In this document: piece after piece, positions 21,193 to 32,090 of the stretch
How positions within the stretch are numbered: the stretch's first letter is position 1
Layout: each line of letters starts with the position of its first letter
DNA from: Rhizopus arrhizus
Lineage: Eukaryota > Mucoromycota > Mucoromycetes > Mucorales > Rhizopodaceae
Assembly: GCA_024220505.1 (NCBI GenBank)
Contig: JAKZZE010000033.1
Span: forward strand, 496,001-560,000
Length of the DNA: 64,000 nt
Reading direction: 5' to 3'
The notes under the pieces: generated by a model
The model's input: only the letters and a program-made list of their open reading frames with translations
Told to the model about the DNA's origin: nothing
Databases searched by the model: none
Translations under genes and position numbers: made by a program

Positions 21193-22413
21193 CAGTGGCC
21201 AGCAAAACCGTTCGCACAAAACGCATTTTTTTCTTTCTGCGCCTTTTACGACATATTACTCTTACTAAATGCTACCTATAATACATATTGCCTAAAAGTA
21301 CAAACCCTTGGCGTTCTGATGACGTATGATATGTCGCCCTACGCGCACCCTAAACAGTACTACGGACAATTAAAACTCAAAGGTACATTCGAACGGTTTT
21401 GCGGCCGTATGTTTCGAAATCAAAATGTGTTAAAATAAGTTTATTTAATATCCAATATAAAGCCCATCAGCCTCAATAACTGCACGGCATCGCTCTGGCA
21501 TACTTTTAATAAACTTTTGGCATTCTTCAGCAGTGATTTGGTACCAAGTGTGTCCTATACGGTCCCATAGCTCATGCATACCACATGGAGGAGAGTCATA
21601 GTTTCTAAACAACCGTCTTTTACGTAATTGCCACATGTTTTCGATTGGGTTTAAGTCCGGTGATTGTGGTGGCCATTCCATTACATGAAACTCTTGCTCA
21701 TTTAGCCATTTTGATACGACTTTTGCTGTATGTTTGGGGTCGTTGTCCTGCATAAAGATGAACTGATTGGTAAATTTTCCACTTTCTTCCATATACCAAG
21801 CCAAAGACTTCATCAAATCATCTTGTAAAACCTCCAAATAGACGTCCTTTGTCATGCACTTGCCCACATCCACAATATAGCCTGGGCCATACCAGCTAAT
21901 ACAGCTCCATACCATTATACAACCTCCTCCATGCTTCACTGTCTCACGAACCTGATGCTTTTTTAACGGTTTGCCTGGCACTTTCCATGCATAAGACTTT
22001 CCGTCGGATCCAAAACGGTTGACTTTGGTTTCGTCAGACCATATGACGTTCATCCAATCGTTTACTGTCCAGTCAATGTGCTGACGTGCCCATTGGAGCC
22101 TCCTCATTCTATTTCTTTCATTAATTAAAGATTTCTTTGGCTTGACGAATGAGACCAAACCAGCATCTTTTAATGCCCTACGTACAGTATCTACAGAAAC
22201 TGACTTGCCCAGGTTCTGCTCCAATGACTGCTGTGCTTGTACAGCGTTTTCGAGTCCATCTGCTGTTATAGCGCGAACGAGATGCTGCTGTTCCCGCTTA
22301 GTGAGCGCTTTTGGTCTGCCACCCTTGTCATTTCTAGCAGGCAAACCTAATTCTAAGCGAACCTTATGAACAGTAGATGACGATACTTTGACTATCTTTG
22401 CAATTTTGTGATA
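21193..22413 (-). mobile_element. Tc1-like element D, 3' half
   Basis: Begins with terminal repeat CAGTGGCCAGCAAAACCGTT (TA at 21191-21192), about 208 bp long. Its inner end near 21390-21400 again carries an inverted version of the terminal motif (CGAACGGTTTTGCGGCC). The element stops at 22413 where TIR element E begins, next to TTGTGATA, the target duplication of E. The matching 5' half is at 26328-26784. Confidence 0.9.
21445..22413 (-). pseudogene. Tc1-family DD34E transposase, C-terminal part (D)
   Basis: Open from the interruption at 22413 to the stop at 21445, about 322 residues. It starts within the first helix-turn-helix (YHKIAKIVKVSSSTVHKVRL), then linker NDKGGRPKALTKRE, a second DNA-binding domain, and a full catalytic domain: VIWSDETKVNRFG, KHGGGCIMVWSCIS, FMQDNDPKHTAK and SPDLNPIENMW. 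There are 34 residues between the last two acids. No lesion is seen in this part. The missing first about 24 residues, starting MQLLTQDRKNTIELYLRQGF, are at 26714-26784 on the opposite strand; the two pieces overlap in the 8 bp TATCACAA, the target duplication of E. Confidence 0.9.
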
Positions 22414-22888
22414 GGGTGATTGGGACTTCAGGCCACGATGGATAAACCATTAGATATACAGTTCAATCGGAGATATATTTACAGTCCAAATATGGAAACA
22501 AGGGTTTTTGAGTATGGAGAATACGATGCCGCAGTTTAAATATTAAAATTCCGACATATTGCTGCTCTAATCGCAGAATTTGGCACTTTTTTCATGTTCC
22601 GTAAATGTAGTCCAATCCTGTTATCACGTAGCTTATCCATTAGGTAGCAGACATTGTAATTAATGCACTCAATTATAAAACTTTTGATTTTCTCTGCATC
22701 ACTCCGGCTAGCTTTTTTAAAATACGTATACACGAAATTTTCTTTAAATTTGGCATAAAATAGTCATTGTAAGTAATGAAAGAGATACACAGAACAATGT
22801 TCGTATTTAGTTACGGTTAAAAAACATCTTGCAACCCATGAAAAGCATAAATTAATTTAACTGCAAGTGGGACACAATAATATTATTT

Positions 22889-22978
22889 TCCTCTTCTGAC
22901 AGATAGTTAAAATAGCTTGGTTGGAGAAGTGTGACCTTTCTAAGGTGCGGTTCCTGGGTTCGATACCCGTAGGAGGAA
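22889..22978 (+). tRNA. tRNA-Arg(TCT)-like Pol III sequence, probably degenerate
   Basis: Strong internal promoter boxes are present: A (TAGCTTGGTTGG) and B (GGTTCGATACC). The acceptor TCCTCTT can pair with AGGAGGA, a D-arm GCTT/AAGT is possible, and the anticodon loop TTTCTAA would give TCT. However, 17 extra bases lie between the acceptor strand and the D-arm, and the anticodon stem has only three good pairs. More likely a tRNA pseudogene or the head of a tRNA-derived SINE carried by element E than a working tRNA. Confidence 0.35.
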
Positions 22979-23068
22979 CAGTTTTACTTTTATGGAAAAT
23001 TTTGTTCAATCATCTATTTTGGTTACGAAATCTAAATTCGACGTAAGCCACAAAGGAAATGAAGTTAC

Positions 23069-23385
23069 TGTGACGAAAACGGCAATCGGGTCGTACAAAT
23101 CCCTTCCGATGCAAGTCGTTTTGGCGACTTGAGTCAACAAAATGACTTGAGTCGTTAGACCGAAAACTTTCGGTTAAAGGAAAAATTAATCCAACAAGGA
23201 GAATCAAGGCAACAAATTTTATATAAATATCCAACAAACCCTTTTTTATTTTTATTCTTATTCTTATCAATATCAATAAAAGAATCACTTATATCTTATA
23301 TTCAGACTCTTCATTGAGCTCTTTGAACCCCTTTTTATATTATCTTTTTATTTTACAACACACTTTTTATCGATCTTAACAAACA
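23069..23385 (+). repeat. Solo LTR inside E (left arm)
   Basis: Starts TGTGACGAAAACGGC and ends CAAACA, followed by AGATC and the primer-site-like TGGTGGTCAC at 23391-23400. It contains paired GACTTGAGTC(A/G) motifs and TTATATAAATA (about 23219). Belongs to the LTR group also found at 7.2-9.2 kb. Confidence 0.65.
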
Positions 23386-23569
23386 AGATCTGGTGGTCAC
23401 TACCTATATCAAGCTTTCGCTTAAACTTTATATCAAGAATAACAAGTTTCTCTTACGAAACACTTCAAACAACAACTAAAATCTACTCTATAACCTTATA
23501 CTCAAATCACAAGTACCTACTAAGTAACATTACTTCTTAAAATCTTTTTCCTTTTTTTTCTTTTTGTAA

Positions 23570-23804
23570 CTGCAAATTATCAAGCGGAAGTACAACCACC
23601 TCCATTACGTCGCCGTAGACTGAACAGAAGATGAGAGCAGACCTTTACCTAGTTCTGATAACAATAGTACCCTTTCGGTCGAATAAGCTACAAGTAGATT
23701 ACTGGAAGTTGTGCGAAACAGAGATATAGATAACCTTCAAACAGCATCAGAAGCATTGTACAATGCTATGGTCGCAGAACAAAGTACTTCAAATGCAACA
23801 TAAT
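23570..23804 (+). pseudogene. Possible gag remnant after the LTR in E (left arm)
   Basis: Downstream of the primer-site-like sequence, frames interrupted by one stop and a frameshift read QAEVQPPPLRRRRLNRR and then SRPLPSSDNNSTLSVE, stop, ATSRLLEVVRNRDIDNLQTA...AEQSTSNAT. Base composition is less AT-rich than the surroundings. Position right after an LTR suggests the start of a gag gene; no known motif confirms it. Confidence 0.3.
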
Positions 23805-26100
23805 AAACGTAAAAGATATTAGAAAACACGAACAATTTTTTACAAAGATATCTGTTATATACCTTTTCGATGTGATAGAGGTATTTTAATGTAAATTACT
23901 TAAACTTATATGAAGTGACAATTTGTTTTTTTATGTAATCAGTGCATCAATATATGTTAACTTTTATTTGCACACCAAAAGCACTATTATGCTCTTGCTT
24001 ATAATTTTTCTTTGCCTATATATTACAGACTGTTTTAGTTTCTTTTTTATACCTATTATCGAATATAAATACACATGCAATAAAAAACTAAACAGCAAAG
24101 AGAAATGTATCGAATCCAATAAAAAACTTACTTTTTTTTCTAATACGAATTATAATGAGAACAATACATTTAATCAGAACATTTTAAAATTAAATTAAAA
24201 ATAAGCTTGTAATTAACGAAATAGTCTAAAACCGATATGAATTAATATTTCTAAAGTATATTTACGAATGATATTGTGTTATTATATAAAAGTATATATG
24301 TTATTATCATTTTAGAACATTAACTAAATGTAGTTGACATTGGTAAATATAAGTCTTAATACAAGATTATAGCTAAATAAAATATAAGTTTATTTAAATA
24401 AGGTCATACAATCAATTCCAATTAAATATATTCTTTTAGAATATGTTTTGTATTTATGAGAGTCTTTGATAAGAAGAAGTATTAACTAAAGTAACAAAAT
24501 CCAATCAAATGTCAAATATCTCTCTAATCTTTCACATAATTGAAATAGCGTTATTCAAATCAGTGAAAAAATCCCAGAGTAAAAGATAAATATTTGACAG
24601 GCATACAAACGAACAGACGAAAGCTTTTCACAACCATAATTATAAATGACATTTGCTGAAGTACCTTACAGTTAAAGAAACGCTTACAATAGAGGATATT
24701 AAGCTACTGAGAAACAATCCAATTCATATTATTTTTTTTACAAAATAAAAAAAGAAAACAAATACTAAAAAGATATTGTTTAATATAATTAATACCATTT
24801 TCATAAGTACAGTAAATTGGTTAAGAAACAACTGATGTAAAAATAATAATTATTTAAATATTAAGAGTAACTTAAAAATTATGATAAATTCTAAAATTAA
24901 TAAATGTGTGTTTGTATTAGTATTAATATTGAAAAATTTACAAAGTCATATAATTTGCATAATGATATGATTTTATATTAATACTAACTTTTATCATTTC
25001 TTTTAGATTTTATCTTTTTTATAATTGAAATATTCCTCACTCAATAAGATATAAATATCTGCCTTCAGTTAGTGTAATTTTTACTTTTAACTTAAGCCGA
25101 AGAATGATTAGATTCAAAGGTGTTCAAGTTGTTTCTCAATCTTTGTTTCCAGCTTTTCTTTTATTATTTTAACAATTACACAATAATTACAATTAGTTAC
25201 TTTTTACAACTAATGTTGGAGCCATAGCCAAAAAATAAACACCTTTTAAAAATCGAAGAAACAACATGATTCTTACATGATAATAATGATGCATTTAGCC
25301 AGAAGTATTAGTATTTATCTCATATTTTTCAAAAGATATTTGAGAATAAGCTTTTATGTGGCATGCATATCCGGACAATGGATGATACCTCTTTATAAGA
25401 AGTCCTAGTTATAGCATGTACGCTATGAATCCTAATTAGGTCAGAAAACTTTTGGCAGTCATAATGATGTTCTCTATAACAGCCATTAATTAGTGCAATT
25501 AGAGTCCAAAGAACGTACAAAGTGGTTTGGGAGCATTAATCCTTCACAAATGTAAACAAGGCCAAGCTGAGGAAACCAGATGCTTACAGTGCCGGAGTGC
25601 CCAAAACTCAATTTTTTAGATTCTGTTAAAAATTTTACCACACGCAAAACATAGCAAAATAAGTAGCTTCCCAAAGTCTCGGAGTATGAAGTCAAATATT
25701 CGCTCCGCAATGTTAAGAAAAGTGCGAATATGCTACAAATTTAGGAGCCCTATAAACCTATCATAGCTTGAAAGTTTTTTATAAAATTTTGCAGACCAAA
25801 CGATATAGCCGTCACAAATAGATGTGCAAACTTTCCGCTACAAACCCCGACATTTTTATTTTTTTGCGTTAGTTTTTGGCATATTTCTCTACAGCAAATC
25901 GGGACAAGCTAAAACAGTAAGCACACTTATTTTTGGAACATACTGTTACACAATTATTTAAAAGTTCATAAAAATCCATAAAGATCTCATGGATATCAAG
26001 AGCGCCAAAATTTCATCCATACCGCCTATTTTCAAATGCAAATATTGATATCAAAAAGTCGGAATTTGAATACAAAAATAGTACCAATCGATGCGCAATA
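23805..26100. other. AT-rich filler of E (left arm)
   Basis: More than 2 kb of very AT-rich sequence with no supported gene. The short frames at 23923-24198 (plus) and 25329-25710 (minus) recur in mirror position only because the arm is duplicated. Confidence 0.6.
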
Positions 26101-26199
26101 ACCGAAAGTATACGTTTCTATTTTTGGATTGTGATTATAGCTCCGATTTAATCACAGACCCAAGGATTTATCCATCGTGGCCTGAACTCCCAGTTGTCC

Positions 26200-26327
26200 G
26201 ATGGGGTGCGGCTAGTGTTTCTACCACTATTCTGAAATTAAGCGGGCAACCACAGGATTTTAGGGTATAACCTTAGAAATAATCAGAGATCCAAGCTTAA
26301 CTTTAGACATAGGCCAAATCTTAGCTA
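26200..26327 (-). repeat. Dispersed repeat fragment in the palindrome centre
   Basis: Reverse-complement fragment of the 422-bp-family repeat, including ATTAAGCGGGCAACCACAGG and GATCCAAGCTTAACTTTAG. It ends at TA 26326-26327 against the terminal repeat of D and continues, after reorientation, exactly where 21192 breaks off. Confidence 0.9.
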
Positions 26328-26784
26328 CAGTGGCCAGCAAAACCGTTCGCACAAAACGCATTTTTTTCTTTCTGCGCCTTTTACGACATATTACTCTTAC
26401 TAAATGCTACCTATAATACATATTGCCTAAAAGTACAAACCCTTGGCGTTCTGATGACGTATGATATGTCGCCCTACGCGCACCCTAAACAGTACTACGG
26501 ACAATTAAAACTCAAAGGTACATTCGAACGGTTTTGCAGCCACGTTTTAGGAGTTAGTCGATTGCGATAAACGCAGTCACTGCGCTCTCCAATCCTTCCA
26601 GAACTTTCGCTGCTTACTAATTCATCACTGCGCATTATTTTTCTACTTTTTTTCTTTTGTCATTCATACATTCTCATTTCGACATCTCGACATCTACCAA
26701 GTAATTACTTAACATGCAACTATTGACACAAGATCGCAAGAACACAATTGAGCTTTACCTTCGTCAAGGCTTTTCTTATCACAA
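26328..26784 (+). mobile_element. Tc1-like element D, 5' half
   Basis: The terminal repeat CAGTGGCCAGCAAAACCGTT is the same about 208 bp as at 21193, followed by a leader and the transposase start. It breaks at 26784 in TATCACAA, where the right-arm copy of E begins. Confidence 0.9.
26714..26784 (+). pseudogene. Tc1-family transposase, N-terminal piece (D)
   Basis: ATG at 26714 opens MQLLTQDRKNTIELYLRQGF followed by SYHK, the first helices of a Tc1 helix-turn-helix domain, and stops where E is inserted. The rest of the same gene is at 21445-22413 on the other strand; the shared TATCACAA at the break is the target duplication of E. Confidence 0.85.
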
Positions 26785-29179
26785 GGACAACTGGGAGTTC
26801 AGGCCACGATGGATAAATCCTTGGGTCTGTGATTAAATCGGAGCTATAATCACAATCCAAAATAGAAACGTATACTTTCGGTTATTGCGCATCGATTGGT
26901 ACTATTTTTGTATTCAAATTCCGACTTTTTGATATCAATATTTGCATTTGAAAATAGGCGGTATGGATGAAATTTTGGCGCTCTTGATATCCATGAGATC
27001 TTTATGGATTTTTATGAACTTTTAAATAATTGTGTAACAGTATGTTCCAAAAATAAGTGTGCTTACTGTTTTAGCTTGTCCCGATTTGCTGTAGAGAAAT
27101 ATGCCAAAAACTAACGCAAAAAAATAAAAATGTCGGGGTTTGTAGCGGAAAGTTTGCACATCTATTTGTGACGGCTATATCGTTTGGTCTGCAAAATTTT
27201 ATAAAAAACTTTCAAGCTATGATAGGTTTATAGGGCTCCTAAATTTGTAGCATATTCGCACTTTTCTTAACATTGCGGAGCGAATATTTGACTTCATACT
27301 CCGAGACTTTGGGAAGCTACTTATTTTGCTATGTTTTGCGTGTGGTAAAATTTTTAACAGAATCTAAAAAATTGAGTTTTGGGCACTCCGGCACTGTAAG
27401 CATCTGGTTTCCTCAGCTTGGCCTTGTTTACATTTGTGAAGGATTAATGCTCCCAAACCACTTTGTACGTTCTTTGGACTCTAATTGCACTAATTAATGG
27501 CTGTTATAGAGAACATCATTATGACTGCCAAAAGTTTTCTGACCTAATTAGGATTCATAGCGTACATGCTATAACTAGGACTTCTTATAAAGAGGTATCA
27601 TCCATTGTCCGGATATGCATGCCACATAAAAGCTTATTCTCAAATATCTTTTGAAAAATATGAGATAAATACTAATACTTCTGGCTAAATGCATCATTAT
27701 TATCATGTAAGAATCATGTTGTTTCTTCGATTTTTAAAAGGTGTTTATTTTTTGGCTATGGCTCCAACATTAGTTGTAAAAAGTAACTAATTGTAATTAT
27801 TGTGTAATTGTTAAAATAATAAAAGAAAAGCTGGAAACAAAGATTGAGAAACAACTTGAACACCTTTGAATCTAATCATTCTTCGGCTTAAGTTAAAAGT
27901 AAAAATTACACTAACTGAAGGCAGATATTTATATCTTATTGAGTGAGGAATATTTCAATTATAAAAAAGATAAAATCTAAAAGAAATGATAAAAGTTAGT
28001 ATTAATATAAAATCATATCATTATGCAAATTATATGACTTTGTAAATTTTTCAATATTAATACTAATACAAACACACATTTATTAATTTTAGAATTTATC
28101 ATAATTTTTAAGTTACTCTTAATATTTAAATAATTATTATTTTTACATCAGTTGTTTCTTAACCAATTTACTGTACTTATGAAAATGGTATTAATTATAT
28201 TAAACAATATCTTTTTAGTATTTGTTTTCTTTTTTTATTTTGTAAAAAAAATAATATGAATTGGATTGTTTCTCAGTAGCTTAATATCCTCTATTGTAAG
28301 CGTTTCTTTAACTGTAAGGTACTTCAGCAAATGTCATTTATAATTATGGTTGTGAAAAGCTTTCGTCTGTTCGTTTGTATGCCTGTCAAATATTTATCTT
28401 TTACTCTGGGATTTTTTCACTGATTTGAATAACGCTATTTCAATTATGTGAAAGATTAGAGAGATATTTGACATTTGATTGGATTTTGTTACTTTAGTTA
28501 ATACTTCTTCTTATCAAAGACTCTCATAAATACAAAACATATTCTAAAAGAATATATTTAATTGGAATTGATTGTATGACCTTATTTAAATAAACTTATA
28601 TTTTATTTAGCTATAATCTTGTATTAAGACTTATATTTACCAATGTCAACTACATTTAGTTAATGTTCTAAAATGATAATAACATATATACTTTTATATA
28701 ATAACACAATATCATTCGTAAATATACTTTAGAAATATTAATTCATATCGGTTTTAGACTATTTCGTTAATTACAAGCTTATTTTTAATTTAATTTTAAA
28801 ATGTTCTGATTAAATGTATTGTTCTCATTATAATTCGTATTAGAAAAAAAAGTAAGTTTTTTATTGGATTCGATACATTTCTCTTTGCTGTTTAGTTTTT
28901 TATTGCATGTGTATTTATATTCGATAATAGGTATAAAAAAGAAACTAAAACAGTCTGTAATATATAGGCAAAGAAAAATTATAAGCAAGAGCATAATAGT
29001 GCTTTTGGTGTGCAAATAAAAGTTAACATATATTGATGCACTGATTACATAAAAAAACAAATTGTCACTTCATATAAGTTTAAGTAATTTACATTAAAAT
29101 ACCTCTATCACATCGAAAAGGTATATAACAGATATCTTTGTAAAAAATTGTTCGTGTTTTCTAATATCTTTTACGTTTA

Positions 29180-29414
29180 TTATGTTGCATTTGAAGTACT
29201 TTGTTCTGCGACCATAGCATTGTACAATGCTTCTGATGCTGTTTGAAGGTTATCTATATCTCTGTTTCGCACAACTTCCAGTAATCTACTTGTAGCTTAT
29301 TCGACCGAAAGGGTACTATTGTTATCAGAACTAGGTAAAGGTCTGCTCTCATCTTCTGTTCAGTCTACGGCGACGTAATGGAGGTGGTTGTACTTCCGCT
29401 TGATAATTTGCAGT
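29180..29414 (-). pseudogene. Possible gag remnant in E (right arm)
   Basis: Mirror copy of 23570-23804, with the same internal stop and frameshift. No independent evidence for function. Confidence 0.3.
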
Positions 29415-29597
29415 TACAAAAAGAAAAAAAAGGAAAAAGATTTTAAGAAGTAATGTTACTTAGTAGGTACTTGTGATTTGAGTATAAGGTTATAGAGTAG
29501 ATTTTAGTTGTTGTTTGAAGTGTTTCGTAAGAGAAACTTGTTATTCTTGATATAAAGTTTAAGCGAAAGCTTGATATAGGTAGTGACCACCAGATCT

Positions 29598-29914
29598 TGT
29601 TTGTTAAGATCGATAAAAAGTGTGTTGTAAAATAAAAAGATAATATAAAAAGGGGTTCAAAGAGCTCAATGAAGAGTCTGAATATAAGATATAAGTGATT
29701 CTTTTATTGATATTGATAAGAATAAGAATAAAAATAAAAAAGGGTTTGTTGGATATTTATATAAAATTTGTTGCCTTGATTCTCCTTGTTGGATTAATTT
29801 TTCCTTTAACCGAAAGTTTTCGGTCTAACGACTCAAGTCATTTTGTTGACTCAAGTCGCCAAAACGACTTGCATCGGAAGGGATTTGTACGACCCGATTG
29901 CCGTTTTCGTCACA
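29598..29914 (-). repeat. Solo LTR inside E (right arm)
   Basis: Mirror copy of 23069-23385 with primer-site-like TGGTGGTCAC on the minus strand at 29583-29592. Confidence 0.65.
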
Positions 29915-30004
29915 GTAACTTCATTTCCTTTGTGGCTTACGTCGAATTTAGATTTCGTAACCAAAATAGATGATTGAACAAAATTTTCCATAAAAGTAAA
30001 ACTG

Positions 30005-30094
30005 TTCCTCCTACGGGTATCGAACCCAGGAACCGCACCTTAGAAAGGTCACACTTCTCCAACCAAGCTATTTTAACTATCTGTCAGAAGAGGA
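30005..30094 (-). tRNA. tRNA-Arg(TCT)-like Pol III sequence, mirror copy
   Basis: Mirror of 22889-22978, sequence unchanged, with the same boxes A and B and the same 17-base insertion. Judged degenerate for the same structural reasons. Confidence 0.35.
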
Positions 30095-30569
30095 AAATAA
30101 TATTATTGTGTCCCACTTGCAGTTAAATTAATTTATGCTTTTCATGGGTTGCAAGATGTTTTTTAACCGTAACTAAATACGAACATTGTTCTGTGTATCT
30201 CTTTCATTACTTACAATGACTATTTTATGCCAAATTTAAAGAAAATTTCGTGTATACGTATTTTAAAAAAGCTAGCCGGAGTGATGCAGAGAAAATCAAA
30301 AGTTTTATAATTGAGTGCATTAATTACAATGTCTGCTACCTAATGGATAAGCTACGTGATAACAGGATTGGACTACATTTACGGAACATGAAAAAAGTGC
30401 CAAATTCTGCGATTAGAGCAGCAATATGTCGGAATTTTAATATTTAAACTGCGGCATCGTATTCTCCATACTCAAAAACCCTTGTTTCCATATTTGGACT
30501 GTAAATATATCTCCGATTGAACTGTATATCTAATGGTTTATCCATCGTGGCCTGAAGTCCCAATCACCC

Positions 30570-30820
30570 CACCCCATCTATCGCTAAATGGTGTAAAACA
30601 GCCTTACTGCATGGAAATACGGTACATGTCAGCTACTGGATTCGAACTCTCGGCTAATGGCTAGCATGACCGTAATGTTGCTGTAATTTTAAGGCGTTGA
30701 TTCAATGGCTTGTAAGAGTTAATGGTTTTGAAATAGAGTAAAGTTGATGAAAATGGATAAAAAAATAAGAGTTGGGTAGAGTATTGATATTAGGTTCGCT
30801 TGTAAGTGACCACCAGATCT
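30570..30820. other. Flank of E and retroelement internal remnant
   Basis: Begins with the target-duplication copy CACCCCATC, then about 110 bp of unique sequence. From about 30696 it matches, inverted, the internal sequence at 7720-7860. TGGTGGTCAC-type primer-site sequence (here GTGACCACCA, 30806-30815) adjoins the LTR. No gene. Confidence 0.6.
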
Positions 30821-31346
30821 TGTTAAGTAGATCAAACTTGTTTGTAATAAGGTAACTTGATAAGAGTATTAAAAGGATTTACAATGAAGATAATTGGCTT
30901 CAAGGGACTTGTCTTGCTTGTGTTTTAAGAGTGTTATACCAAAAGATTCAGGGATAAAGATACTTGGTTTATTGATAAAATATATTTATATTGTTAAGAG
31001 AAGTAAAGTCAAGAAAAGTAAGTCAAGATAAGTAAGTCAAGATAAGTGAAGTTTTGTCAAAAGAATAAAAAGCTAGGCTTTTTATAGGCAAAAATATAAA
31101 GTTCAATTTTTACAAAATGTAAAAATATTCGCAAAGGTTAAAAAAAATATCAAAAGGTTAAAAAAATATCAAAGGTTAAAAAAAATATCAAAAGGTTAAA
31201 AAATATCAAAAAGTAAAAATATATCAAATGGTTAAAAATTTGTCAAATAGGAAAAATAATGACAATTTGTAAAGTGATTTACAAAACGTCAAAAATTAAA
31301 GCTTGAAAGAAGTTTCGGAGTTCAAATCTTCATAATCATAGCTACA
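30821..31346 (-). repeat. Solo LTR, family L1, inverted copy
   Basis: Same ends and internal 18-bp array as the LTR at 7184-7711, in opposite orientation (526 against 528 bp). Confidence 0.7.
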
Positions 31347-31554
31347 TTGCCACTAGGTCAAACAATAGTCAAACCTTGGAGGGAACTGGGGAACGTTCAG
31401 TATATTATTGGAAAAACTTTTGGCCAACAAAATTTATTTTTGCATATTATGATTAGAAGGATTCCGGTGATTGTAACGGAAGTAATATGCACTCTTGCCC
31501 TCTGATCTCTTTGTGAGGAAAGGTAAGATGTAACCTGCTTAAAGCTCATTATGT
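31347..31554. other. Short unique stretch left of F2
   Basis: 208 bp between the LTR and the CACTA element, with no recognisable gene, repeat or RNA. Confidence 0.5.
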
Positions 31555-31949
31555 CACTACGGCGCAAAAAATCTCCGCATAACACTCATTGCAGGCGCGG
31601 ATTAGTAAAATGAAAATGCTAAAAATGTCGAATTTAGCATAATTTGGAATAAAATTGGAATAAAATTGGAGTAAAACATAATGCTACATGAACTCTCATA
31701 CGCTTTCACATAACAATTTAATTGGATGAGGCAAAATTGGAGTAAAATTGGAGTAAAATATAACAATTTAATTGGACGAGGCAGACATTAGCTGTTCTGT
31801 ATATAAGCAGAGTATGGCTATGTTTAAGCAATTATGTCCAGTAAAATGGGTAGGTTTATTATTGTATAGGGCAGTATAAATGGTCAAATTTAAATGATTT
31901 AATAATACGATGCTTTATTTATTTTATTATTCATTTAATATACATTTGA

Positions 31950-32080
31950 ATAAAAAAAAAGTAATAACAAAAAAAAAGGAATAACAAAAGAAAAGGAATA
32001 ATAAAAAAAAAGTAATAACAAAAAAAAAGGAATAATAAAAGAAAAGGAATAACAAAAGAAAAGGAATACAGAATGAACAA
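31950..32080. repeat. AAAAGGAATAA microsatellite in F2
   Basis: Counterpart of the T-rich microsatellite of F1, with different unit numbers. G2 inserted at its edge. Confidence 0.75.
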
Positions 32081-32090
32081 ATCCAATATA

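Larger units (their letters stand above)
22414..26199 (-). mobile_element. Non-autonomous TIR element E, left arm
   Basis: Ends are GGGTGATTGGGACTTCAGGC at 22414 and the complement of GGACAACTGGGAGTTCAGGC at 26199; both continue CACGATGGATAAA and keep similarity for about 130 bp (shared AATCGGAG and AATTCCGAC blocks). There is no transposase frame. Cargo: a tRNA-like Pol III sequence, a solo LTR with primer-site-like sequence, a gag-like remnant and about 2 kb of AT-rich filler. Target duplications of 8 bp and 9 bp (after undoing the inversion) together with long TIRs suggest a MULE- or Merlin-type element; hAT is less likely from the terminal bases. Superfamily assignment is inference. Confidence 0.8.
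22414..30569. repeat. Near-perfect 8.2-kb palindrome
   Basis: Arms 22414-26199 and 26785-30569 are inverted copies. Every pair of matching positions I checked in the outer 3.3 kb sums to 52983, so there is no net indel over that stretch. One single-base length difference occurs in a T/A run near 26115 (five T against four A). The spacer 26200-26784 is unique to the centre and holds a repeat fragment plus the 5' half of element D. Confidence 0.97.
26785..30569 (+). mobile_element. Non-autonomous TIR element E, right arm
   Basis: Inverted partner of 22414-26199 with the same ends and cargo. Left flank TATCACAA; right flank CACCCCATC (30570-30578). The complement of CACCCCATC lies at 26200-26208, next to the other arm, which is the pattern expected if the spacer was inverted after both insertions. 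Confidence 0.8.

Noticed and set aside
23923..24198. Frames repeated in mirror positions (for example 23923-24198 and 28785-29060)
   Set aside because: They recur only because both palindrome arms are copies of element E; they are AT-rich, lack motifs and start/stop at random.
30590..30690. Second tRNA-like sequence on the minus strand (box-B-like GAGTTCGAATCC)
   Set aside because: An acceptor-like pairing CAGCAAC/GTAGCTG can be drawn, but the span is only about 54 nt, with no D-arm and no convincing anticodon arm.
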